NCBI RefSeq assembly: GCF_002019595.1
Contig: NZ_KV917369.1
Coordinates: forward strand, 2,318,417 to 2,382,416
Length of the DNA stretch: 64,000 nucleotides
Direction: 5' to 3'
Source of the DNA: Priestia abyssalis
GTDB lineage: Bacteria; Bacillota; Bacilli; Bacillales; Bacillaceae_H
How positions within the stretch are numbered: the first letter of the stretch is position 1; each line of letters begins with the position of its first letter. The notes beneath the pieces are model-generated. The model did no database searches and was not told the DNA's origin. It saw nothing but the letters and a program-made list of their open reading frames with translations. Positions 41,642 through 49,575 of the stretch are shown in pieces. The translations under genes were made by a program, and so were the position numbers.

Positions 41642-41823
41642 TGATTATTCGAGAGAAGGGGTGACCCTTCTCTTTTTTTGTTCATTTGCTTGCCGCTTTT
41701 CTTTTGGCTTTGACTTTTAGTGTTACCTTGAAATTCGGAAGCCAGCTCCGCATCAAAATCACTCGCTTGTTTCGCGATTTGCTGATTGCTTTGTTGTTTG
41801 TTCATTTTTCCTTGCTTTGACAT
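41614..41823 (-). CDS. Small Gln/Lys/Ser-rich protein, possibly SASP-like
   Basis: ATG 41823 follows AAGGATG. The first 50 residues ([23 protein letters not shown] region) are Gln/Asn/Ser/Lys-rich, and [12 protein letters not shown] recalls the EFASE segment of gamma-type small acid-soluble spore proteins. The reading frame then runs through the csp terminator and into the csp stop region ([16 protein letters not shown]), which looks non-native. Either the true gene ended earlier and a stop was lost, or this is simply its tail. Confidence 0.45.
   Translation of the reverse strand: MSKQGKMNKQQSNQQIAKQASDFDAELASEFQGNTKSQSQKKSGKQMNKKREGSPLLSNNHYFFTTLAA
41653..41680 (+). terminator. csp terminator
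   Basis: GAGAAGGG-GTGA-CCCTTCTC is a perfect 8-bp stem with a tetraloop, followed by TTTTTTT. Confidence 0.92.
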
Positions 41824-41887
41824 ATTCATCCTTCCAAATATGGTTCATTCCTTACTTAATATGAACAAAATTGAAAAGAATAATCGA

Positions 41888-42253
41888 TTATGAAAGGATG
41901 TTTTGGAGAGTGACCGGCTGTTTAATGGACATCGTTGGATCATATGATCGATAGGTGAAGAGAACATGCTGTTCATTGAAGGCAGTCATATATAAAAGAT
42001 GCTCACCGTGCCATCCTTTTGCTTCTGCATAAAGGGTCGCTTGTGACGTATGCAGGCGATAAAAGTGATAGGGGATGCCTAAAAGGGTTTGCTGCGTCTT
42101 GATCGTGTTTGGATGATGGTGGATGAGCGCTGCTGCTTGTTCGACGGTCATCTTGTCCTCTTGAAAAAATGAAGAAACTCTTTCTTTTACCGCTTGTGTG
42201 CCATGTTCGATTGATTGTCTAATATCTTCGTAAATCGATTTTAATGTATTCAT
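41888..42253 (-). CDS. Hypothetical 121-residue protein
   Basis: I start it at ATG 42253 (MNTLKSIYEDIRQSIEHG), with AGGTGAG upstream. The N-terminal half is helical (TVEQAAALIHHHPNTIKTQQ); the C-terminal half has beta-like YHFYRLHTSQATLY and VLFTYRSYDPT. It is not recognised. No membrane segment or signal peptide. Confidence 0.55.
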   Translation of the reverse strand: MNTLKSIYEDIRQSIEHGTQAVKERVSSFFQEDKMTVEQAAALIHHHPNTIKTQQTLLGIPYHFYRLHTSQATLYAEAKGWHGEHLLYMTAFNEQHVLFTYRSYDPTMSIKQPVTLQNILS

Positions 42254-42471
42254 GAATCTCACCTAACTTTTTCATCATTATGACATGTATTGTGCCCAGA
42301 AAATAAAATTTCCATGAGTGAAGCATATACAGGACTCCCGCTGTTTCAGCCGGCAAAACAGCCATAATATTGCAAATACTCAGTTTCTAGAAAATCAAGG
42401 AAGAATCTTATACATAAAAAGGAAGAAATAGGGGATGATGAATTTAAGCTCTATGTAATGGAGGAAAAGCA

Positions 42472-43950
42472 ATGAGCTTCAGCAATGATGGAAACCAGTT
42501 GATTAAGCTTGAAACAGATTTGCATATCAACAAAATTTTTATACAGCAATCCCTCGGATATCCGGAGGATTTAATCATTAAGCCGTTTTTCTTTCGTAAA
42601 ACTCCTGGATATTTCATTTATATATGTGGTTTGGTAAATGAATTTACGCTGGAGCAATTAATCAATTCTTTGCAAAATTATCAAGAGGATATAAGCGAAG
42701 AAGAGCTGACGGAACAATTCATGGACCACGTTGCCAATATTTCTAATTGTTCGATTATTACTGATCTAGAGGCTATCGTAAAGAGTGTTTTAGAGGGACA
42801 AACCGTCTTTCTTTTTGATCATCATGCGGCAGGGGTCGCAGTTGATAATAAAGGGGGAGAAAGAAGGAATCTGGAAGAGCCAACGACAGAAGCACTCATT
42901 AGAGGACCTAGAGTTGGTTTTTTGGAAGATGTATCTATAAATGTTGCGTTGATACGGCAACAATTGAATGATCAGAACTTGCGATTCAAAACATTTCAGA
43001 TTGGAAGAAGATCAACAAAAACAGTGAAGGTTGCGTATTTAGAAGATGTGACGAATCCTTACTTAATCGATGAAGTCGAAAAAAGGCTCAATCGGATCGA
43101 CATTGATATCCCGCTCGAGTCAGGTATTATTGAACAGTGGATTGAAGACAACCCGCTGTCTCCCTTTCCGCAATTTTTAAATACAGAAAGGCCGGATAAA
43201 GTAAGCGTTGCCTTGTTGGAAGGAAGAATCGCGATTTTGACCGACGGCACTCCTTTTGCATTGATTGCACCAGTTAATATAGGTGATGCCATCTATTCGC
43301 CGGAAGATTATTATGAGCGGTGGTTTATCAGCTCCCTTTTAAGGCTGATCCGCAGTATCGCTGTTTTAATTTCCGTTTTGCTGCCTTCTTTTTATGTGGC
43401 GCTTGTTTCGTATCACCAAGGATTGATTCCGTCTAAATTGGCCTTTTCGATCGCGGCTTCAAGGGAGGGAGTACCTTTTCCCGCATTTGTGGAAGCAACT
43501 ACGATGGGTGTAACGATGGAATTATTAAGAGAAGCGGGGATTCGCTTGCCAAAACCGATTGGACAAACGATCGGGATTGTGGGGGGATTGGTTATTGGAG
43601 AAGCGGCGGTACAGGCAGGGGTTGTTAGTACAATCATGGTTATCGTCGTTGCCATTACCGCTATTTCGTCGTTTGCGCTTCCCGCTTACAGTATTGCGAT
43701 TACATATCGGATTTTATTGTTCGGATTTATGATGGCAGCGAGTTTTATGGGCCTGTATGGCATTGCGCTCGGTTTTATTATACTGTTTATTCATATGTCT
43801 AACTTAACGAGTCTCGGTATTCCCTATATGGCACCTGTTGCACCGCTCATTTTTTCGGATTGGAGAGATATTATCATCCGTTCTCCTGTTTCCGGCTTGA
43901 CGAAAAGGCCGAAATATTTATCCACAAAAGATAAGCAGCGTGCAGATTAA
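42472..43950 (+). CDS. GerA-family spore germination receptor subunit A
   Basis: This 492-residue subunit has a soluble N-terminal half of about 270 residues with NVALIRQQLNDQNLRFKTFQ. An integral C-terminal half of about five helices follows, with the conserved PFPAFVEATTMGVTMELLRE segment. A subunits sit in the inner spore membrane with B and C subunits and open on germinant binding. It starts the A-B-C operon. ATG follows AATGGAGG. The cognate germinant cannot be predicted. Confidence 0.93.
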   Translation: MSFSNDGNQLIKLETDLHINKIFIQQSLGYPEDLIIKPFFFRKTPGYFIYICGLVNEFTLEQLINSLQNYQEDISEEELTEQFMDHVANISNCSIITDLEAIVKSVLEGQTVFLFDHHAAGVAVDNKGGERRNLEEPTTEALIRGPRVGFLEDVSINVALIRQQLNDQNLRFKTFQIGRRSTKTVKVAYLEDVTNPYLIDEVEKRLNRIDIDIPLESGIIEQWIEDNPLSPFPQFLNTERPDKVSVALLEGRIAILTDGTPFALIAPVNIGDAIYSPEDYYERWFISSLLRLIRSIAVLISVLLPSFYVALVSYHQGLIPSKLAFSIAASREGVPFPAFVEATTMGVTMELLREAGIRLPKPIGQTIGIVGGLVIGEAAVQAGVVSTIMVIVVAITAISSFALPAYSIAITYRILLFGFMMAASFMGLYGIALGFIILFIHMSNLTSLGIPYMAPVAPLIFSDWRDIIIRSPVSGLTKRPKYLSTKDKQRAD

Positions 43951-43964
43951 AAGGGGAGAAATTT

Positions 43965-45068
43965 ATGTATCGATTTGAGTTCAATAAGGAAGAAATTACT
44001 TCGAAGGAACTAATGTTTGTCGTAGCTAACATGGTGATTGGAGCCGGTATTTTGAGGCTGCCTGCCTTTTTGGCCCAAAGTACAAACTCAGCCGATGGAG
44101 TCATTTCCATTCTGATCTCTGGGACGGCTACGATCATGGCGGCATGGGTTATGGGCCGATTCGTGAAATATTTTCCCAACACCCAATTTTATGATTTCAC
44201 GAAAACCATTATCACAAAACCTGCGGCGTGGCTTTTAACCTTGCTTTTGGGTATTCATTTTATGATATTGACTGCCTATGAAGTAAGGGCGATTGCCCAA
44301 GTAACAAGAAATTACTTGCTGCCGACGACCCCGGTTGAAGCGCTGTCATTACTGTTTTTATTTGTGATTCAATATGCTGTGTTCGGATCTAGAGTTTCGC
44401 TGATACGGCTGAACACGATTTTTTTGCCGATTGTGTTAGCTATCTCCTTATTGCTTCCCATTTTAAATATTAAATTGATGGAACTTAAGAATATACTCCC
44501 CATATTGACAACCGATGTTTCGGGGTATGCAAAAGCGGCACTTGATAGTTATTTTTCCTTTATCGGCTTTTCGGTGATCGTCTTTTATTCCTATTTAATC
44601 AAAGACCCTGAGAACACATCTTCAGAAGCGGCAAAGGGAATGGTCATTCCTATTCTTTTATATGTGATGGTGCATATCACTTGCATTAGTGTTTTTTCCA
44701 ACAATGTAACAGCTAATATTTACACGCCTACCATTGAACTCGGAAAAGAAGTAGAGCTGCCCGGGGGATTTTTTGAAAGGTTTGAATCCATCTTTTTTAC
44801 CATCTGGATTATGACGATTTTCAATACAACGTCGATGTCCATGGATATTTCGTTACTTGCTTTTACTTCACTGTTTAAGCGGTTAAACAAAAAAAACGTC
44901 ATTTTGATCATTTCTCCCATCATCTATTTAATCGGTATATTTCCAAAAAACTTGAATGCCCTTGATAAGGTCGGCGATTTTGTTAGTTATGCCGGTTTGG
45001 TATATACGTTGATTGTCATACCATCCATCTTTCTTATTGCTAAAATAAGGGGATTAGCCAAACGATGA
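43965..45068 (+). CDS. Endospore germination permease (GerB subunit)
   Basis: This 367-residue protein has ten membrane helices of the spore-permease/APC type. It starts FEFNKEEITSKELMFVVANM and has the GAGILRLP motif of the family near residue 28. It is thought to bind the germinant. It starts 14 bases after the A subunit with GGGGAG upstream. It overlaps the C subunit start by four bases (ATGA). Confidence 0.93.
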   Translation: MYRFEFNKEEITSKELMFVVANMVIGAGILRLPAFLAQSTNSADGVISILISGTATIMAAWVMGRFVKYFPNTQFYDFTKTIITKPAAWLLTLLLGIHFMILTAYEVRAIAQVTRNYLLPTTPVEALSLLFLFVIQYAVFGSRVSLIRLNTIFLPIVLAISLLLPILNIKLMELKNILPILTTDVSGYAKAALDSYFSFIGFSVIVFYSYLIKDPENTSSEAAKGMVIPILLYVMVHITCISVFSNNVTANIYTPTIELGKEVELPGGFFERFESIFFTIWIMTIFNTTSMSMDISLLAFTSLFKRLNKKNVILIISPIIYLIGIFPKNLNALDKVGDFVSYAGLVYTLIVIPSIFLIAKIRGLAKR

Positions 45069-46219
45069 AAAGGCTAATTTTGCTTGTGATTATTGTATGT
45101 TTGTCAGGGTGCTGGGATCGTGTGGAAATTGAAGAAAGAGGATTTGTTGTGGGATTGGCATTAGACAAGCCGGAAGAAGAACCGCAGGAGCAAATGTACA
45201 ATGATCCCGTAGAAACAACGGTTCAAATCGTGATTCCAAGTAAATTGTCACCAGAAAGCAGAAGCCCAAAACCGTTTGAAAATATGAGCATGATCGGAGA
45301 CTCCATTTTCGAGCAAGTAAGGAACATGTCTGAAAACAGCGGAAGGGGTTTGTATTTTCCTCATAGTCGACTTTGGTTAATTTCAGAACAGGTGGCGAAA
45401 ACTCCTTACCTTTTATCGGAAGTCACAGAGGTGGCTTTACGGGATGATGATGCAAGGAGAAATGTGAAAGTGTTTATAGCGAAAGGCAGTGCGAAAAAGA
45501 TGCTGGAAGTGGTGCCGATTAACGAACCGACACCTTCCAGGTACATTGAATTGTTAGGTGAAAACCATTCAAAAACAGCGAAAATTTTTGAATCAAAACG
45601 AATGGGAGACCTTCATGAAAACATTGTGGATAAAGAAGATTTTGTCATTCCTATCATTCGATATGTCAGTAAAAAAGAACTGCATAACGGAGGGGTCGCT
45701 GTTTTTAGTAGAGACGGGCATAAAATGGTGGGAGAACTTAACGAAGAAGAAACGGAATGCTTAAACATCATCCTTAATAAATACAAAAGCGGCGTTTTTA
45801 AAGTGAAGTTTAAGGAGAAGCTTGTTTCTATTGAAGCTAAAAAAGTACGAAGCAGTCTATCTGTAAAAGTGAGAGATACCGATCAAATTAAATTGAATCT
45901 GGATGTCCAAATTGAAGGTTCTCTTGAGGAGGTTTTTGGGAACCCTCTTAAAACGCCGAAGGACACCGAAAAACTGGAAAAAGCATTTGCAAAAAAAATA
46001 ACATCAGATATCAAAAAGGTCATCGAAAAATCACAAAATGAATTTCATGCCGATATTCTCGGTTTTTCCGATTACCTCAATAATCGTGAGCATAAAACAT
46101 GGAAGAAAATACAGAATGATTGGACGGAAGGAAGAGAATTATTTAAAGATGTAGAGACAGACATAAACGTTCGCACCTATATCGCTCACCCGGGTTCATT
46201 GACAAAAGAAAAACAATAA
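45065..46219 (+). CDS. Ger(x)C spore germination lipoprotein
   Basis: This 384-residue protein has a lipoprotein signal with Cys at about residue 16 (LILLVIIVCLSGCWDRVEIEERG). CWDRVEIE directly after the lipobox is diagnostic of GerC proteins. Three mixed domains follow. The C subunit is anchored by diacylglycerol to the outer face of the inner spore membrane. ATGA overlap with the B subunit indicates translational coupling. Confidence 0.93.
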   Translation: MKRLILLVIIVCLSGCWDRVEIEERGFVVGLALDKPEEEPQEQMYNDPVETTVQIVIPSKLSPESRSPKPFENMSMIGDSIFEQVRNMSENSGRGLYFPHSRLWLISEQVAKTPYLLSEVTEVALRDDDARRNVKVFIAKGSAKKMLEVVPINEPTPSRYIELLGENHSKTAKIFESKRMGDLHENIVDKEDFVIPIIRYVSKKELHNGGVAVFSRDGHKMVGELNEEETECLNIILNKYKSGVFKVKFKEKLVSIEAKKVRSSLSVKVRDTDQIKLNLDVQIEGSLEEVFGNPLKTPKDTEKLEKAFAKKITSDIKKVIEKSQNEFHADILGFSDYLNNREHKTWKKIQNDWTEGRELFKDVETDINVRTYIAHPGSLTKEKQ

Positions 46220-46232
46220 GGAGGTTATCCAT

Positions 46233-46388
46233 ATGAAGTTTGACGATATCATCTTTTTACTGCCTTCGAAACTGGCTTTTGTTTGCATGCTGTTATCGGT
46301 GCTCGTTCCTGTCGCCATAGGAAGAGTGTATGGTATTTTAAAAAAATGGGCAGATCCTCATCATGAGAATGAATCCAATCAAACATAA
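46233..46388 (+). CDS. 51-residue membrane protein at the end of the ger operon (possible D subunit)
   Basis: This ORF is below the usual length cut-off. It starts at ATG 46233 after AAGGAGGTTATCC, 13 bases after gerC. The product begins MKFDDIIFLLPSKLAFVCML and has one clear membrane helix (KLAFVCMLLSVLVPVAIG), then a basic/His-rich tail (RVYGILKKWADPHHEN). Some ger operons of Bacillus carry small D subunits with one or two helices that modulate receptor function. Position and topology fit, but family membership is inference. Confidence 0.7.
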   Translation: MKFDDIIFLLPSKLAFVCMLLSVLVPVAIGRVYGILKKWADPHHENESNQT

Positions 46389-46394
46389 TATGTC

Positions 46395-46425
46395 AAAAAG
46401 CAGAGATTTAAACCTCTGCTTTTTG
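46395..46425. terminator. Bidirectional terminator
   Basis: AAAAAGCAGAG and CTCTGCTTTTT enclose a nine-base loop. It overlaps the last codons of the convergent aminotransferase gene. Confidence 0.88.
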
Positions 46426-47601
46426 GACTGGACTGGACAAAATCCCGCTTTTTTCAATGTTTCGAAGCGCTTTTTGAATGATTTCTTCCGGCTGGACAAG
46501 GGCTATACGGACATATCCTTCACCTGTCGGGCCAAAAGCGTGTCCTGGTGTGACGACCACATTTGCCTGATCCATGAGGGCATAAGCGAAATCAAGTGAA
46601 TTCCAGCCTGCAGGGATTTTAGCCCACACAAACATGCTTCCTGCCGGTTTCTCGACATGCCAGCCAAGCGCTCCCAGTCCATCCACTAACATATCCCGCC
46701 GTTTTTGATAGATGTCGCGGCTTTCTTTGCAAAAATCAGCGCCGTTTCTTAATGCTGCAATCGCGGCTTTTTGAACAGGCAAAAAGACACCATAATCGAG
46801 GTTGGATTTAAAACGGGTCAATGCTCCAATCGCATGCTCATTTCCTATCGCGTAGCCGATGCGGCATCCAGCCATATTAAAGCTTTTTGAAAGGGAGTTC
46901 ATTTCAATGCCCACTTCCTTCGCTCCTGGAACGGATAGAAAGCTGATAGGTTTGTTGCCGTCATAGTAAAGTTCAGAGTAAGCGAAATCATGAATCACAA
47001 GAATATTATATTTTTCCGCGAACGAAATGACTTTCGCAAAAAAAGCTTCATTTGCCATAGCGGGGACAGGATTGCCTGGAAAATTCAAAATCATCATTTT
47101 AGCTTGTTTTGCTGTTTCTTCTGGAATGCTGTCTAAATCAGACAAGAACTGATGATCAGGAAGGAGCGGCATTAAATGCATCTTGGCTCCTGCCATTGCA
47201 ATCCCTGTCGCGTAAGCGGTGTAACCGGGATCCGGTACGAGAATGAGATCGCCGGGGTCCGCAAACGCCATCGGCAAATGAACAAGACCGTCCTGTGATC
47301 CCATCATAAGCATAACTTCTTTTTTCGGATCTAAAGTAACGTCATTGTGTTGCTCATAATAATGGGCAACGGCTTCATGAAATTCTGCCGTTCCTTTTAA
47401 TGTATATCCATAATTGCTTTTATCTTCAGCAGCTTGAGTCAGAGCCTCCATCACAAAAGGGGGCGGAGGAAGGTCGGGACTTCCGATACTTAAGTCGATC
47501 ATCTGTGCGCCTTCTGCGATTTTCTTTTGTTTGCAATTGGCTAAATCACTGAAAATGGATGGGCCAAACGCTTCCATCCGCTTTGATAACTGTATGTTCA
47601 T
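46408..47601 (-). CDS. LL-diaminopimelate-aminotransferase-like PLP enzyme
   Basis: This 397-residue fold-type I aminotransferase has the DLSIGSPDLPPP start motif, NYGYTLKGTAEFHEA, the PLP-phosphate region NFPGNPVPA, and the PLP lysine in EMNSLSKSFNMAGCRIGYA. DapL-type enzymes use the same pattern; other members of this family are ordinary alanine/aspartate aminotransferases. ATG 47601 is chosen because GGAGG lies ten bases ahead; the reading 18 codons longer is not supported. Confidence 0.85.
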   Translation of the reverse strand: MNIQLSKRMEAFGPSIFSDLANCKQKKIAEGAQMIDLSIGSPDLPPPPFVMEALTQAAEDKSNYGYTLKGTAEFHEAVAHYYEQHNDVTLDPKKEVMLMMGSQDGLVHLPMAFADPGDLILVPDPGYTAYATGIAMAGAKMHLMPLLPDHQFLSDLDSIPEETAKQAKMMILNFPGNPVPAMANEAFFAKVISFAEKYNILVIHDFAYSELYYDGNKPISFLSVPGAKEVGIEMNSLSKSFNMAGCRIGYAIGNEHAIGALTRFKSNLDYGVFLPVQKAAIAALRNGADFCKESRDIYQKRRDMLVDGLGALGWHVEKPAGSMFVWAKIPAGWNSLDFAYALMDQANVVVTPGHAFGPTGEGYVRIALVQPEEIIQKALRNIEKSGILSSPVQKAEV

Positions 47602-47806
47602 TTCTTTCAAACCTCCAACATCCTTGCATCGCGTCGTATATAGAAAGATATTCAAAAAAGTCCAAGGACATAGAATCGTTCAATGTTCATAAGGACTCTT
47701 TATACTATTAGTCAGTTTATCACACTTTTTAGAATACTGTATACAATTAAGGGGGCTTAAATGATGAAAGAAGGAGAAAACCATATAATCATTGGCCGAT
47801 AACAGG

Positions 47807-47837
47807 AGATTGTCTGGTCGGAAGGGGTAACCTATAC
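47807..47837. repeat. Short repeat AGATTGTCTGG...GTAACCTATAC, copy 1
   Basis: A 31-base segment is shared, with about five differences, with 49487-49518. Both copies lie just ahead of or behind unrelated genes (here the VanZ-RDD terminator, there recQ). Confidence 0.45.
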
Positions 47838-47848
47838 TTCGTTTCCGT

Positions 47849-47884
47849 AAAAAAACTGCAGAAAAGTTTCCCTTTCTACAGCTT
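47849..47884 (-). terminator. Terminator of the VanZ-RDD gene
   Basis: On the minus strand AAAGCTGTAGAAAG pairs with CTTTTCTGCAGTTT around a five-base loop, followed by TTTT. Confidence 0.75.
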
Positions 47885-47893
47885 TAACTCCTA

Positions 47894-49030
47894 TTATTTT
47901 CTGGTCGTATATACGTCTGCTACTTCGTCAAAGTAGAATCGACGCTTTCCTTTACCCAAGATAACTATTATGGCATGAATGATTAACACGAAGGTAAGTC
48001 CAAGCGTCAGCATAAATGATCCTAGGCTAATAAACACTTTAAAAATATAATACGGTGAATCCATTTCTAAGTTTACTCTATTCAGAACAGCGAATAAAGT
48101 ATACGCGAAATAGGTTAAATATATTGCGATAAATCGCTTCAACAAACCTTGTTTCATTCTGCCCTCACTCGCAATTCGGAAACGCATAAATTTAGTGCCT
48201 GGCGTATTACCATTCCAAATAGAAGGAAGTACAAACAATACAACAAATAGAAGAACCGATTTATATAAAAATTCGTAAATACCATTTGTTGTTATCAGCC
48301 CCAATGTAAAGGACCAACTTAGGTTGATGATGAATATGTCTAACATAATTGCAAACAACTGCGTCAATGGACGAGTCTCATCCTTTTCAATTAATTGTTT
48401 GGATTTCGCCTGAACACTTTTTTGCGACGGGAACATTGATAAGAAAATCGGTGCTGCGAAAAATCCGACAAGCGACCCCACGCTATTTAACAGTAAATCG
48501 TCCACATCGAATATTCGGTATGGACAATTATAAATTCCATAAATTCCTGTCACCTGTGTAATCTCATAGAAAAGGGTTAGTGCAAAGCCATAGATAAAGG
48601 CTTTTTTCCAATAACGTTTCGATTCGAAGAAATAACGCAAATAAACACCAAACGGCAGAAGCAATAAAAAGTTAAAGAGTGCTTGAAAAAATGATGGTTG
48701 TTTCAAAATAAGTGCGTAGGTTCCTGGTTGTGAAAATACTATTCCACTGTTTTCAAATGTATTTTTTATGAACGTAAATGGAACTAGTGAATAGTGCTTC
48801 GTGTCCAGTGACTGCATAGAACACGTGTCACGCACCTCCGGAAGCGGCAGTAACACAAGAAATAATGCGGATAAAAAATAAAAAATAAATGAAAAAGCGA
48901 TGATCGTTGTAGAAATAGTCAAATATCCGTATTTATGATGCGTGTAAATGAGCCATGGCACGAAAAGTGCAATCGCTAAAAATACAAAAACTATACTTGC
49001 AGTAATAATTGGGGTTGTATATGTAATCAA
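47894..49030 (-). CDS. VanZ-RDD fusion membrane protein
   Basis: This 378-residue protein has an N-terminal VanZ-like domain (residues of about 1-210) with LVPFTFIKNTF, FNFLLLLPFGVYLRYFF and FDVDDLLLNSVGSLVGF. The C-terminal half is an RDD-type membrane domain (PLTQLFAIMLDIFIINLSWS start, NTPGTKFMRFRI). VanZ in glycopeptide resistance lowers teicoplanin sensitivity by an unknown route; stand-alone homologues are widespread. It is monocistronic; no van genes are near. Confidence 0.85.
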   Translation of the reverse strand: MITYTTPIITASIVFVFLAIALFVPWLIYTHHKYGYLTISTTIIAFSFIFYFLSALFLVLLPLPEVRDTCSMQSLDTKHYSLVPFTFIKNTFENSGIVFSQPGTYALILKQPSFFQALFNFLLLLPFGVYLRYFFESKRYWKKAFIYGFALTLFYEITQVTGIYGIYNCPYRIFDVDDLLLNSVGSLVGFFAAPIFLSMFPSQKSVQAKSKQLIEKDETRPLTQLFAIMLDIFIINLSWSFTLGLITTNGIYEFLYKSVLLFVVLFVLPSIWNGNTPGTKFMRFRIASEGRMKQGLLKRFIAIYLTYFAYTLFAVLNRVNLEMDSPYYIFKVFISLGSFMLTLGLTFVLIIHAIIVILGKGKRRFYFDEVADVYTTRK

Positions 49031-49575
49031 TTCATTTCTCTCCTAATTATTAAGTTCATTTATATTTACTATATCTACTTTACAAGGAAAAATTCGAAAT
49101 CTCCATGTCGTTAGCATATTTAAGTTTTTGTAAGGTTGCCATTAATATGATGTAAGGTTGAATAATTATAGTAATCCTTATACAAATAATTATTCAATCA
49201 CAAGGGTGAAGTAGTGATATTAGAATAATTATAATTTATTTCCTCCTAATCATCCCCGAAAAACATGTTACTTCCGAAGGCAGAAAAGCCGTGAACTAGA
49301 ACAACCATTCCTCATCCTAGCAGAGGATATTGTGTTTCAATTTTATAACCTATTTATCCCTTTAGTGATATTCAGATATTTGAATATTAATCCGAGATAA
49401 CTTAATTTATCCAAATAGGTATCTATTACTAAAACGTTATGAAAGTGCTAAAGATGAAAACGATCCAAAACTATGAAGTCACCGGTAGATTGTCCGGCGG
49501 GAAGATGGTAACCTATACAAGGAGAAAAGATGAAATATCGAGAAATAGGATAGGGAACAGGAGGATTTTTATACC
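49031..49575. other. 545-base gap between VanZ-RDD and recQ
   Basis: The gap is AT-rich with no convincing ORF. It holds the second copy of the AGATTGTC...GTAACCTATAC repeat (49487-49518) and presumably the promoter of recQ. Nothing else stands out. Confidence 0.45.
49487..49518. repeat. Short repeat AGATTGTCCGG...GTAACCTATAC, copy 2
   Basis: Second copy of the element at 47807, 58-90 bases before the recQ start. Confidence 0.45.
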
